A stretch of DNA of 62,737 bases from positions 1 through 62,737 of the forward strand of contig CAJMMA010000008.1 of assembly GCA_905214435.1 (NCBI GenBank). The letters are read 5' to 3'. The DNA is from an uncultured bacterium. GTDB taxonomy: Bacteria; Actinomycetota; Coriobacteriia; Coriobacteriales; Coriobacteriaceae. This document shows positions 42,168 through 50,441 of this stretch, one piece after another (within the stretch, counting starts at the first letter, position 1; every line of letters starts with the position of its first letter). The notes beneath the pieces were generated by a model. The model searched no databases and was not told the origin of the DNA. It was given only the letters and a program-made list of their open reading frames with translations. The position numbers and the translations under genes are program-made.

Positions 42168-43328
42168 ATGTCGGATTCGCCTAATTTTTTAACCTATGCC
42201 CAGACGGCGTTTGATCCGTTTGAGGAGAGGCCGTTCTGCGCGGTGGATAGCCTCGTCTTTGCGTGGTTGTCCTATTTGCGTTTGCCGGGTGATATGGCGG
42301 AGCTGACGAACTGGCAGGGCCTAGACGTACGCGAGCTGCTGCGTGCCGAGTGCTACCGGGACATGATTGACGACTTGTGGGACCCGGAGGGGAGCAAGGC
42401 CTTGCTGGAGGCCGTGGCAGCAAGTCCTCGCTACCGTGGCGTGCACGTTTGCGGCTATCGTGCCGTGAGCGATGTGGTGGCGACAGAGCAGTTTGCAGCC
42501 ATGGCGTTCCGGTTTCCGGCGGGGTTTAGCTATCTTTCCTTCCGGGGGACCGACAGCACGATTGTGGGCTGGAAAGAGGACTTTAACATGGCGTTCCGGT
42601 ATCCTGTGCCGGCCCAGGAATCCGCGGCGCGTTATGTGGACGAGGCGGCGGATGCGATTGACGGGCCGCTTTTGTGCGGAGGTCATTCCAAGGGTGGAAA
42701 CCTTGCGGTGTACGGTGCGGCGATGTGCTCCGATGTCGCCCGTGCGCGAATCGAACAGGCGTATTCCCATGATGGTCCGGGCTTCGTCGAGGAGTTTCTG
42801 AACGGCAACGCCTTTGCCGATCTTTCCGGTCGAATCGACAAGACGCTACCTCGGTCGTCGATCTTTGGCATGATGTTCGAGACGCAGGAGGACTATGCCA
42901 TCGTTGAGAGCACCGAGTTCAGCCTGCTGCAGCACAATCCCTTTAGCTGGGTGGTTGATGGTCGCGACTTCGTGTACTGTGAGCGCCTGTCCGCCGGTGC
43001 TCGATACGTTGATGGCTCCATTCGCGAGATGCTGCTTGCAGTTTCGCCTAGCGAGCGCGAGCGTTTTGTAGATGCGTTGTTCTCCGTGTTTGAGGCTACG
43101 GGTGCTGAGCGGTTTGCGGATATCGCTGGGAATCTGCGCGAGAGCCTGCCCGTGATGCTCCAGGCTGCGCAAGGGTTTGACAAGGATACGCGACGCTTTG
43201 TCTCGCAGACCATCGTGGCAATTCTTAAGTGTGCGCTGCTGCCCAAACGTCCCGAGTTCAGCGTGCCTTCTAGTGGTAAGAGCCTGGCAGAACAGCTCGA
43301 GGTATGGCAGTCCGAGCTCCTGCGCTAG
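42168..43328 (+). CDS. DUF2974 (Mbeg1-like) alpha/beta-hydrolase
   Basis: A 386-aa protein. An N-terminal segment (FDPFEERPFCAVDSLVFAWLSYLRLPGDM) is typical of DUF2974. The hydrolase core has YLSFRGTDSTIVGWKEDF (oxyanion region) and the nucleophile elbow GGHSKGGNLAVYGA, with a later YSHDGPGF that may carry the acid. These are lipase-like cytosolic proteins common in gut Firmicutes and Actinobacteria. The substrate is unknown. GGGAGGG precedes the ATG. The gene is bracketed by 29-bp direct repeats. Confidence 0.85.
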   Translation: MSDSPNFLTYAQTAFDPFEERPFCAVDSLVFAWLSYLRLPGDMAELTNWQGLDVRELLRAECYRDMIDDLWDPEGSKALLEAVAASPRYRGVHVCGYRAVSDVVATEQFAAMAFRFPAGFSYLSFRGTDSTIVGWKEDFNMAFRYPVPAQESAARYVDEAADAIDGPLLCGGHSKGGNLAVYGAAMCSDVARARIEQAYSHDGPGFVEEFLNGNAFADLSGRIDKTLPRSSIFGMMFETQEDYAIVESTEFSLLQHNPFSWVVDGRDFVYCERLSAGARYVDGSIREMLLAVSPSERERFVDALFSVFEATGAERFADIAGNLRESLPVMLQAAQGFDKDTRRFVSQTIVAILKCALLPKRPEFSVPSSGKSLAEQLEVWQSELLR

Positions 43329-43330
43329 CC

Positions 43331-43365
43331 ATTGGTGCAAAGCAACCTGTCCCCGATGCACCAAT
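43331..43365. repeat. right direct-repeat copy with a 9-bp inverted repeat
   Basis: ATTGGTGCA at 43331-43339 and TGCACCAAT at 43357-43365 are perfect complements. Positions 43332-43360 repeat the sequence found at 42119-42147. The loop contains AACCTGTCCCC, related to the GGGACAGGTT motifs elsewhere in the window. Confidence 0.7.
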
Positions 43366-43430
43366 CTTCGATGCGCCTGGGGCGGGCTCGACCGCTATAC
43401 TGGTTCGTGCCGAAATCGATCTAGAACGGA

Positions 43431-44444
43431 ATGCCGTATATGAAAATCAATCACGCGATTCTGCATATCCTGGACTTTGACTCTGCCGTCAACGTCATGA
43501 GCCAGCGCGAGCTCGATATCGAGAGCCGTACCGTGCGCAACTTTGTGACCACGCATCTGCGCCGCGCACGTACCTCGGCCGACAATAAACGCGCCGCGTT
43601 TGCCGAGAACTCTGCGTTTGGCGGCGAGCTCAAGGGCTATTTCTTTGGCGAGCGCGAGTTCGTAGACCTGTCGCAGCAGATTGCGGAGTTCATTTCCTCC
43701 GAGCTTACCAAGGCCGAAAAAGCCGAGTCCACCGATGTGCTCGTGGCCGACTTTGACGACGATGAGGATGCCCGCTGGTTTGCCGTGATGCTGCTGGGCT
43801 CCAAGCAGGCCTTTATGCACGAGGTGGGCCGCGAGGAGGGCGAGGTACGCAACGACATCGCGCGCCACTATGCTATCCTGCCGAATCCTTCCCAAAAGGT
43901 GCCAAGCTATGCCATCGTGCGTGCGAGCACCATGGAGATCGGCTATGTGGACAAGAAGCGCAAGATTGCCGGCGAAGACCGCATGCTCATTCCCGACGGT
44001 CTGCTGCAGTGCGATACGGGCGTGTCGGGCAAGGAGGTCATCGACACCGTGACGCGCGTGGTCGAGGAAGTCGCCGAGGAGCACGGTGCCAATACGGCCG
44101 TAGCGCTCGCTAAGGTTAAGGCTGCCGTTGCCGAGAAGGTTGAGGATGACGAGGAGCTGCCGCCCTGGGATATCGTCGATGAGGTCTTTGAGGACGAGCC
44201 GGTCATCAAGGAGAGCGTACGCGCGGCGCTGACCGAAGAGAAGGTGCCCGAGCGTGTGCCCGTGGAGCGCAAGCAGGTCGAGCGTGCGGCCGTGCGCAAC
44301 CACAAGATTCGTACCGATACGGGCATCGAGATCAGCTTTCCGGCCGAGATGGGCTCGAACTCCGAGTACATCGAGTTCGTCAACGAGCCCAACGGCCTCA
44401 TTTCCATCGAGCTCAAAAACATCGGCAGCATCGAGAATAGATAA
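43431..44444 (+). CDS. nucleoid-associated protein, NdpA/YejK family
   Basis: A 337-aa protein. The N-terminus (MKINHAILHILDFDSAVNVMSQREL) and the pattern of the first 200 residues match the 37-kDa nucleoid-associated protein family (PF04245). The family start would be ATG 43440; ATG 43431 is only three codons earlier. Residues about 205-290 are a charged, Glu/Lys-rich linker before a small C-terminal domain (IEISFPAEMGSNSEYIEFVN). Its function is poorly known; in E. coli YejK binds nucleoid and topoisomerase IV. A terminator follows. Confidence 0.85.
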   Translation: MPYMKINHAILHILDFDSAVNVMSQRELDIESRTVRNFVTTHLRRARTSADNKRAAFAENSAFGGELKGYFFGEREFVDLSQQIAEFISSELTKAEKAESTDVLVADFDDDEDARWFAVMLLGSKQAFMHEVGREEGEVRNDIARHYAILPNPSQKVPSYAIVRASTMEIGYVDKKRKIAGEDRMLIPDGLLQCDTGVSGKEVIDTVTRVVEEVAEEHGANTAVALAKVKAAVAEKVEDDEELPPWDIVDEVFEDEPVIKESVRAALTEEKVPERVPVERKQVERAAVRNHKIRTDTGIEISFPAEMGSNSEYIEFVNEPNGLISIELKNIGSIENR

Positions 44445-44470
44445 ACTGCGCTTGGACGCTGCAGAAAAAC

Positions 44471-44504
44471 AAAGGTCGAAACCCTTCGGGACTTCGGCCT
44501 TTTT
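44471..44504 (+). terminator. intrinsic terminator after the NdpA-like gene
   Basis: AAAGGTCGAA and TTCGGCCTTT pair with one wobble across ACCCTTCGGGAC (itself paired), followed by TTTGC. Confidence 0.85.
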
Positions 44505-44547
44505 GCTTGGAGCTGAATTGAGTTGCAGACTGAGCATACGTCAGCGA

Positions 44548-44645
44548 AAACGCCCCTAGGCGAGCAAGGTGACGTGAAAGAGGAGGGAAGCGTACTTCGG
44601 TACGCGACCGACGATTGAACGTCAGATTGCCGCTTAGGGGCGTTT
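44548..44645. repeat. ~100-bp structured repeat element, copy 1
   Basis: The outer stem is AAACGCCCCTAGGCG at 44548-44562 with CGCTTAGGGGCGTTT at 44631-44645 (14 of 15 paired). The middle stem is TGACGT at 44570-44575 with ACGTCA at 44619-44624. The inner hairpin GCGTAC-TTCG-GTACGC lies at 44590-44605. The core around the inner hairpin, GAAAGAGGAG then GAAGCGTACTT, GGTACGCGA and CGACGA, recurs at 61407-61450. It sits between the convergent NdpA-like gene and dapH. Confidence 0.75.
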
Positions 44646-44658
44646 GCAGCGTCGAGCC

Positions 44659-44686
44659 GTTACGCGGTTTGGTAAAACCGCGTAAC
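44659..44686. terminator. 12-bp perfect hairpin next to the dapH stop codon
   Basis: GTTACGCGGTTT at 44659-44670 and AAACCGCGTAAC at 44675-44686 pair around GGTA, two bases from the end of dapH. No T-run follows on the minus strand, so it may protect the mRNA 3' end or act with the neighbouring repeat element. Confidence 0.55.
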
Positions 44687-44688
44687 TT

Positions 44689-45408
44689 CTACAGCCGGCG
44701 TAAGCCTTCCTCGAGTCCGGTCTTGCTGTCGGTCTTCTCGTCGCGCATCTTGATGACGCGGGCGGGGACGCCGGCCACGACGGCACCAGCGGGGACGTCC
44801 TCGACGCACACGGCGCCGGCGGCAACGACAGCGCCCTTGCCTACGTGCACGCCTTCCAGGACCACGGCGTTGGCGCCGATCATGACATCGTCCTCGATGA
44901 TGACGGGCGTGGCGCTTGCGGGTTCAACGACGCCTGCCAACACGGTTCCAGCGCCGATGTGGCAGTTCTTGCCCACTGTGGCGCGGCCGCCCAGCACGGC
45001 GCCCATGTCGATCATGGAGCCCTCACCGATGACGGAGCCGATATTGATGATGGCACCCATCATGATGACGGCGCGATCGCCGATCTCGACGCGGTCACGG
45101 ATGATCGCGCCCGGCTCGATGCGGGCGTTGATGCCCTTAAGGTCGAGCATGGGCACGGCGGAGTTGCGGCAATCGTTCTCCACATCGTAGTAATCGATGG
45201 AATCGGCATTGGCATCAAGGATGGCTTTGAGCTCATCCCAGTCACCAAAGACGGTCTTGCCACGACGACCGCCGTAGACGTGCGCATTGCCCCACTGGAC
45301 CTTCATGCCGGGCTTCTCGCGCACGTACAGTTTGACGGGCGTCTTTTTGGGCGCTGTGGCGATGTAGTTGATAATCTCCTGGGCATCCATCTCGGCTGCA
45401 TTGCTCAT
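44689..45408 (-). CDS. dapH: tetrahydrodipicolinate N-acetyltransferase
   Basis: A 239-aa protein. Residues 1-85 are the DapH N-terminal domain (IINYIATAPKKTPVKLYVR, VFGDWDELKAIL), and residues 90-225 are a left-handed beta-helix with hexapeptide repeats (IEPGAIIRDRVEIGDRAVIMMGAIINIGSVIGEG in part, VIIEDDVMIGANAVVLEGVHVG). It acetylates tetrahydrodipicolinate, the committed step of the acetyl-blocked route to meso-DAP and lysine. It is last in the lysA-dapA-dapB-dapH operon behind the lysine riboswitch, 39 bp after dapB. Confidence 0.94.
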   Translation of the reverse strand: MSNAAEMDAQEIINYIATAPKKTPVKLYVREKPGMKVQWGNAHVYGGRRGKTVFGDWDELKAILDANADSIDYYDVENDCRNSAVPMLDLKGINARIEPGAIIRDRVEIGDRAVIMMGAIINIGSVIGEGSMIDMGAVLGGRATVGKNCHIGAGTVLAGVVEPASATPVIIEDDVMIGANAVVLEGVHVGKGAVVAAGAVCVEDVPAGAVVAGVPARVIKMRDEKTDSKTGLEEGLRRL

Positions 45409-45447
45409 TTGCTGTCTCTCCTTTGGGTGGATCCGGTTGATACCTGG

Positions 45448-46188
45448 TTAGGCAAACATGACCTGGTCGAACGTATAGAAGCCGTGCTCGCGGGTGACGA
45501 GCTTCTGCGCGGCTGCCAGGGCGCCGTTGACGAAGATCTGACGGCTTGTGGCGCGATGCGTGAGCGTGACTTCTTCGTCCTGGCCAAAGAAACTCACTTC
45601 GTGCACGCCGGCGACAGTGCCACCGCGCAGCGAGTGCATGCCGATCTCCTTGGGGTCGCGCGCTCCGCACATGCCCTCGCGGCCATAGACGGGGTGGTAG
45701 CCTGCCTTGGGCTCGGCCTCGACTACGGCGTCGAGCAGCAGCTTTGCAGTGCCGCTGGGGGCATCGACCTTTTGGTTATGGTGCGTCTCGACGATTTCGC
45801 AGTCAAAGCCGGGCAGCTCGCGTGTGGCCTGTGCTACCAGATGACGCAGGGCTGCGATACCGATGGAGTAATTGCCGGAGTGCATGACGCGGGCGTTCTG
45901 ACCCAGCTCGCGCAGGCGATCCATCTGCTCGGGTGTGTAGCCTGTAGTGCCCGAGACCAACGCCGCGCCCGTGCACTCGACATAGGCGACGACGGCATCG
46001 AAGGTCACGACGTTCGAGAAGTCGATGATGACGTCGGCTGCCGGGGCGCTCTCGAGCTCGGACAAGTCGAAGCCGATGTGGGCCACGATATCAAAAACGG
46101 GCTGCCCGGCGGCGTCGACAATGCCTTCGGCGGTAGTGCGGATGAGCGAGCCCATGCGGCCCGTTCCCATAATGACGGTCTTAATCAA
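45448..46188 (-). CDS. dapB: 4-hydroxy-tetrahydrodipicolinate reductase
   Basis: A 246-aa DapB. The nucleotide loop is VIMGTGRMGSLIRTTAEG; the rest shows VIIDFSNVVTFDAVVAY, SGTTGYTPEQMDRL, the catalytic motif EIVETHHNQKVDAPSGTA, and a C-terminal THRATSRQIFVNGAL. It reduces the product of DapA with NAD(P)H. Its ATG lies inside the end of the dapA frame (8-bp overlap), so translation is coupled. Confidence 0.95.
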   Translation of the reverse strand: MIKTVIMGTGRMGSLIRTTAEGIVDAAGQPVFDIVAHIGFDLSELESAPAADVIIDFSNVVTFDAVVAYVECTGAALVSGTTGYTPEQMDRLRELGQNARVMHSGNYSIGIAALRHLVAQATRELPGFDCEIVETHHNQKVDAPSGTAKLLLDAVVEAEPKAGYHPVYGREGMCGARDPKEIGMHSLRGGTVAGVHEVSFFGQDEEVTLTHRATSRQIFVNGALAAAQKLVTREHGFYTFDQVMFA

Positions 46189-48490
46189 GCAGACCAGCTC
46201 CCTTCAGAGCATCGGTAAGTGCGGCTCGCGTGTCGTTGGCCATGGGGCACAGCGGCATGCGGTAGTTTGCCTCGATCATACCCATCTGGGCGAGCGCTTC
46301 CTTAACTGGGATGGGGTTGACCTCGCTAAAGAGGGCATTGATGAGCGGCTGGCCGGCAATCTGGATATCGCGGGCGCGCGCTACGTCGCCGTCCAGATAG
46401 GCGCGGCACATGTCGTGCACGAGCTGCGGCTGAACATCGGCCCACACGCTGATGGTACCCGAGGCGCCCAGGCTCATGAGCGGCACGGTGAGGGCATCCT
46501 CGCCCGAGTACATGCGGAAGTCGTCTGACAGCAGGTGGGCGATCTTGGCCGCGTAGGCGACGTTGCCCGAGGCCTCCTTGATGCCCATGATGTTGGGGTG
46601 CGCGGCCAAGCGCTCTACGTTGCGCTCGCTGATGCCGCAGCCGCAGCGGCCGGGGATGTTGTACAGAATGCAGGGGATGTCCACGGCGTCGGCCACGGTC
46701 TTAAAGTGCTGGTAGATGCCCTCTTCGTTAGACTTGTTGTAGTAGGGGGTAATGAGCAGCAGACCATCGGCGCCCAGGCCCTGGTAAGTGAGCGACTTAG
46801 TGAGCATGGTCTGCGTGGAGTTGGAGCCCGAGCCGGCAATAACGGGGACTCGGCCCGCAACCTGCTTGACCACGGCGGCGACGACGGAGTTGTCCTCGTC
46901 GTCGGTCATCGTGGCACTCTCTCCGGTGGTGCCCAGGGTGAGGATGGCGTCGGTGCCATTTTGCAGGTGGAAATCGATAAGGCGCTCGAGCGCGTCAAAG
47001 TCGACACTGCCGTCCTTTTTAAACGGCGTGACAAGGGCGACGATTGAACCCTCGAGATTGCGGATGTCCATGTTCTTCTCCTTCGCTTCCGCGATCTGGA
47101 TGCGTTTGTTCCACTGAGCGGCGACGGCCAGGCGCTCGTCCTGAGCGCGGCGGCGGGCACTTTCGGCGCGCGACTTGGCCAGCAACTCTCGGCCGCACGG
47201 CAGCACGTCGAGCGTGGCAAAGTAGTCGCCCGGGCGCTCGGCGCGACGGATGAGGTCGGCCGAGCCATCGGGGCGCAGCAGGACCTCGGCGGAGCGCAGA
47301 CGGCCGTTGTAGTTGTAGCCCATGGAGTAGCCATGCGCGCCGGTATCGTGGATTACAAGCAGGTCACCCATGTCGATATGCGGCAGCTCGCGATCGATAG
47401 CGAACTTGTCGTTGTTCTCGCATAGGTTGCCCGTGATGTCATAGGTGTTCGTGACGGGCGCTGTGGCCTTGTCGGCGCCGCCCGGCTGACCCATCACCGT
47501 GATGTGGTGGTAAGCGCCATACATGGCGGGACGAATGAGGTCGACGGCACTGGCGTCCACGCCGATATAGTCCTTGTAGATTTGCTTCTCGTGGATAGCC
47601 TTGGTGACCAGGCAGCCGTAGGGGCCCATCATAAAGCGGCCCATCTCGGTGCAGATGGCCACATCGTCCATGCCGGCGGGAACCAGGATCTCGTCGTATG
47701 CCGCGTGTACTCCCTCGCCGATGGCGCGAATGTCGTTGGCCTGCTGCTCGGGCAGGTAGGGGATGCCGACGCCGCCGGACAGATTGATGAAGGCGACGTG
47801 TGCGCCGGTCTCGCGCTCCAGGCGTACGGCAAGCTCAAAGAGGATGCGCGCGAGCTTGGGGTAGTAGTCGTTGGTGACGGTGTTGCTGGCAAGGAATGCG
47901 TGGATGCCAAAGTCCTCGGCACCCTTGGCCTTGAGCATGCGAAAGGCCTCGAAGAGCTGCTCGGTGGTCATGCCGTATTTGGAGTCGCCCGGGTTGTCCA
48001 TGATGCCGTTGGAGAGCTGGAACAGGCCGCCTGGATTAAAGCGGCAGCTGACCGTCTTGGGGATGGGTCCCGCAACACGCTCAAAGAACTCGATGTGGCT
48101 GATGTCGTCAAAGTTGACGATGGCGCCCAGCTTGTCGGCGAGCTCAAAGTCCGCCGCCGGCGTGTCGTTGGACGAGAACATGATGTCATGCCCCGTGATG
48201 CCCAGCGAGCGGGCGATCATGAGCTCGGTATAGCTCGAGCAATCGCAACCGCAGCCGTATTCGTTGAGGATGGAGATGAGCGCCGGGTTGGGGTTGGCCT
48301 TGACGGCAAAGTATTCCTTAAAGCCCGGGTTCCATGCAAAGGCGTCGCGCACTTCTTGCATGTTGCGGCGGATGCCCGCCTCGTCGTATAGATGAAACGG
48401 CGTGGGGAACTGCTCGACGATATGCTCGAGTGTCTCCTTGTCCACAAACGGCCGCTTAGCCGCATATGCCTCGTTGGGAGTCAATGACAT
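46181..48490 (-). CDS. lysA-dapA: fused diaminopimelate decarboxylase and 4-hydroxy-tetrahydrodipicolinate synthase (LysA-DapA)
   Basis: One uninterrupted 769-codon frame. Residues 1-440 are LysA, the PLP barrel decarboxylase (YFAVKANPNPALISIL with the PLP lysine, NLSGGVGIPYLPEQ, ICTEMGRFMMGPYG, VIHDTGAHGYSMGYNYNGRLR). A charged linker of about 35 residues follows. Residues 474-769 are a complete DapA (GSIVALVTPFKKDGSVD, LTLGTTGESATM, CILYNIPGRCGCG, IMGIKEASGN with the Schiff-base lysine). Thus the first and last enzymes of the pathway share a frame. The dapA part also has its own ribosome site and ATG, so separate DapA may be made too. A sequencing slip at the lysA stop cannot be excluded. 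Confidence 0.85.
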   Translation of the reverse strand: MSLTPNEAYAAKRPFVDKETLEHIVEQFPTPFHLYDEAGIRRNMQEVRDAFAWNPGFKEYFAVKANPNPALISILNEYGCGCDCSSYTELMIARSLGITGHDIMFSSNDTPAADFELADKLGAIVNFDDISHIEFFERVAGPIPKTVSCRFNPGGLFQLSNGIMDNPGDSKYGMTTEQLFEAFRMLKAKGAEDFGIHAFLASNTVTNDYYPKLARILFELAVRLERETGAHVAFINLSGGVGIPYLPEQQANDIRAIGEGVHAAYDEILVPAGMDDVAICTEMGRFMMGPYGCLVTKAIHEKQIYKDYIGVDASAVDLIRPAMYGAYHHITVMGQPGGADKATAPVTNTYDITGNLCENNDKFAIDRELPHIDMGDLLVIHDTGAHGYSMGYNYNGRLRSAEVLLRPDGSADLIRRAERPGDYFATLDVLPCGRELLAKSRAESARRRAQDERLAVAAQWNKRIQIAEAKEKNMDIRNLEGSIVALVTPFKKDGSVDFDALERLIDFHLQNGTDAILTLGTTGESATMTDDEDNSVVAAVVKQVAGRVPVIAGSGSNSTQTMLTKSLTYQGLGADGLLLITPYYNKSNEEGIYQHFKTVADAVDIPCILYNIPGRCGCGISERNVERLAAHPNIMGIKEASGNVAYAAKIAHLLSDDFRMYSGEDALTVPLMSLGASGTISVWADVQPQLVHDMCRAYLDGDVARARDIQIAGQPLINALFSEVNPIPVKEALAQMGMIEANYRMPLCPMANDTRAALTDALKGAGLLD
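47069..47084 (-). promoter_or_regulatory. internal ribosome-binding site and start codon for dapA inside the fused frame
   Basis: On the minus strand AAGGAG (47084-47079), seven bases, then ATG (47071-47069) opens MDIRNLEGS, the normal DapA N-terminus. This would give a free 296-aa DapA (46181-47071). The linker codons GAAGCGAAGGAGAAGAAC thus double as the ribosome site. Confidence 0.7.
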
Positions 48491-48550
48491 GTCCCGTAAA
48501 CCTCGCTATCCAGACGGCGCTACCTGCGCATCGAATCCGCATAGCGTGGA

Positions 48551-48720
48551 CCCAATGTCCGGATAGCGCTCCCGCATTGCTGCAGACAGTCCTGTGGGTG
48601 TTTCCCACAGGCCCACCAGGTTGTTCGTGCCCGAAAAGCCCAGTTCGGCGGGTTTCGCCTCCCCACGGGGTCAAAGCCTGCCGGCTCGCCCGCGGTTCTT
48701 CGTGCCCGCGCCTCTATCAA
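48551..48720 (-). promoter_or_regulatory. lysine riboswitch (L-box) upstream of the lysine operon
   Basis: Read on the minus strand, the segment shows the L-box blocks in order: GATAGAGGCGCGG (5' side of P1), CGAAGAACCG, GGGGAGGCGAAACCCGCCGAA with CTGGG, GGACTGTCTGC, and GGGAGCGCTATCCGG (3' side of P1). GATAG pairs with CTATC to close P1. It ends about 60 bp before lysA. CGCTATCCGGAC (48568-48557) can also pair with GTCTGGATAGCG (48515-48504), close to the lysA start, an evident expression platform. Which state exposes the ribosome site I cannot assign. Lysine normally switches such genes off. Confidence 0.85.
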
Positions 48721-48869
48721 GTGGTAACGACCCTACCACGTTGCACTTTACCAAACAAGAGTATTCGTATATAACGTTTAAAAAATGCAAGGATATGCTG
48801 GAAATAAGGGTGTGGCAATCTTGCGGCACAATAGATGGCAACCGACGCGCACCCATGAAAGGAACCTCT

Positions 48870-50057
48870 ATGACCGAGCTCCAAGAACTCCGCCGCTATC
48901 GGCGCGACTTGCACAGGATCCCGGAGCTCGACTTCGATCTTCCGCAGACGATCGCCTATATCGAGGGTGTGTTGGCGCCGCTCGCCTGCGAGGTGGCCCA
49001 TCCGTGTCCCAGCTGCGTCTGCGCTTTCTTTGACGCTGGCGTTGGTGCCACGCATGCCACGGCGATTCGTGCGGATATGGATGCGCTGCCCATTGCCGAG
49101 GCGACGGGTGCGGCCTTCGCCTCGTCTCATCCCGGCAAGATGCACGCTTGCGGGCACGACGGACACATGGCCATGGCGCTCGCCGCCGCGACGTATGTCG
49201 ACCGCACGATTCGCGAGCAGCCGGGTTCACTTAAACGCAACGTGCTTTTTGTGTTCCAGCCGGCCGAGGAAACGACCGGTGGTGCCAAGACGGTATGCGA
49301 GAGTGGTGTGTTCGAGCGCTATGGGGCCGACCGCATTTTTGGCTTCCATGTGTGGCCCGATCTGTCTGCCGGCACGCTGGCGAGTTGTTCTGGTCCGCTG
49401 CTGGCGCGTTCGAGCGAGACGCATATCCATATTCACGGTACGAGCATCCATATTGCTAAGACTTATGGTGTGCCGGTTGAGGAGTCACACGATGCCGCGT
49501 TGGCGGCAGCGAAGTTTTTGGTTACCGAGCGCGAGCTGATGGACGAACTGGGCACCGACGAGCCCTGTATCGGCAAGTTTGGCCTGCTGCAGGCCGGTAC
49601 CGTCTGCAACGCGGTGGCGGGGGAGGCCCATGTGGCCGGCAGCTTGCGTGTGTTTACGGACGGCATGTTCGACCGTGCACGCGAGGGTGTGCGCCGCGTG
49701 CTTGATGAGGCATGCACTGCAACGGGCTGCACGTACGATCTCGACTTTGCCGAGGGCTATCCGCCGGTCGACAACGATCCCGAGTTGTTTGATCGAATCG
49801 CGCCTGCTCTGCCCGAGTTACAGCTCGTGGACGAGCCGCTGCTGATTGCCGAGGATTTCGCGTTCTATCAACGCCATCTGCCGGGCGTATTTTTCCTGCT
49901 GGGCACGGGTATGCCAGAGGACCAAGACAACCCGAGTGATTCGGATGGCTGCCCCGCCTATGCCACAAGCGCTCTGCATACCGATAGTATGCTCTTCGAC
50001 GAGGAAATCCTACTCAAAGGCCTCGATGTCTACAAACGATTGCTTTTGCTTGACTAA
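48870..50057 (+). CDS. M20-family amidohydrolase, likely N-acetyldiaminopimelate deacetylase
   Basis: A 395-aa M20D metallopeptidase. RRDLHRIPELDFDLPQT opens the protein, HACGHDGHMAMALAAA holds metal ligands, FVFQPAEETTGGAKTVCESG the catalytic Glu, and EDFAFYQRHLPGVFFLLGTG the C-terminal ligand. This clade includes N-acetyl-LL-DAP deacetylase, IAA-amino acid hydrolases and hippuricases. It lies back to back with a lysine operon that uses the acetyl route (dapH), which favours the DAP role. AAAGGA precedes the ATG at 48870. The region upstream to 48720 is AT-rich and should hold its promoter. Confidence 0.85.
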   Translation: MTELQELRRYRRDLHRIPELDFDLPQTIAYIEGVLAPLACEVAHPCPSCVCAFFDAGVGATHATAIRADMDALPIAEATGAAFASSHPGKMHACGHDGHMAMALAAATYVDRTIREQPGSLKRNVLFVFQPAEETTGGAKTVCESGVFERYGADRIFGFHVWPDLSAGTLASCSGPLLARSSETHIHIHGTSIHIAKTYGVPVEESHDAALAAAKFLVTERELMDELGTDEPCIGKFGLLQAGTVCNAVAGEAHVAGSLRVFTDGMFDRAREGVRRVLDEACTATGCTYDLDFAEGYPPVDNDPELFDRIAPALPELQLVDEPLLIAEDFAFYQRHLPGVFFLLGTGMPEDQDNPSDSDGCPAYATSALHTDSMLFDEEILLKGLDVYKRLLLLD

Positions 50058-50071
50058 GGCGTGAAGGACTA

Positions 50072-50148
50072 TTTGTTCTAGAAAATACGAACAAACGTAC
50101 GATATAATAGAGATGTAAGTCTATAGAAACGTTTGACGTTACTAACGT
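50072..50148 (+). promoter_or_regulatory. promoter and operator palindromes of the higBA operon
   Basis: TTTGTTC at 50072-50078 pairs with GAACAAA at 50089-50095. TATAAT at 50103-50108 is a consensus -10 just downstream. A second palindrome ACGTT-ACT-AACGT is at 50136-50148, before the toxin start. Such sites are expected for autoregulation by the HigA antitoxin. Confidence 0.6.
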
Positions 50149-50159
50149 AAGGCGATACT

Positions 50160-50441
50160 ATGATTGCATCGTATAAAGATGAGGATACCGAACGCTTTGC
50201 CATGGGTGTGCGGGTCAGGAAGTTCGTGCCCTTTGAGCGTGTTGCGTTGAGGAAGATTCGCCAACTGCAGGTTTGTGCTTCGCTTGATGATCTTCGCGTT
50301 CCACCGGGCAACCGCCTGGAAGCTTTGAAGGGCGATCGTGCCGGGCAATATAGCATCCGTGTTAACGAGCGCTATCGGGTCTGTTTTGAGTGGAGACAGG
50401 AGATGGCTTGGAATGTCGAAATCGTCGATTATCACAAGTGA
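50160..50441 (+). CDS. higB: HigB-family toxin (RelE/ParE superfamily mRNA interferase)
   Basis: A 93-aa protein with the HigB signature: FERVALRKIRQLQVCASLDDL, LRVPPGNRLEALKGDRAGQYSIRVNERYRVCFEW and VEIVDYHK. HigB cleaves mRNA on the ribosome and is neutralised by HigA. The toxin gene precedes the antitoxin, as usual for higBA, and overlaps it by 29 bp. It completes a normal type II pair. Confidence 0.93.
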   Translation: MIASYKDEDTERFAMGVRVRKFVPFERVALRKIRQLQVCASLDDLRVPPGNRLEALKGDRAGQYSIRVNERYRVCFEWRQEMAWNVEIVDYHK

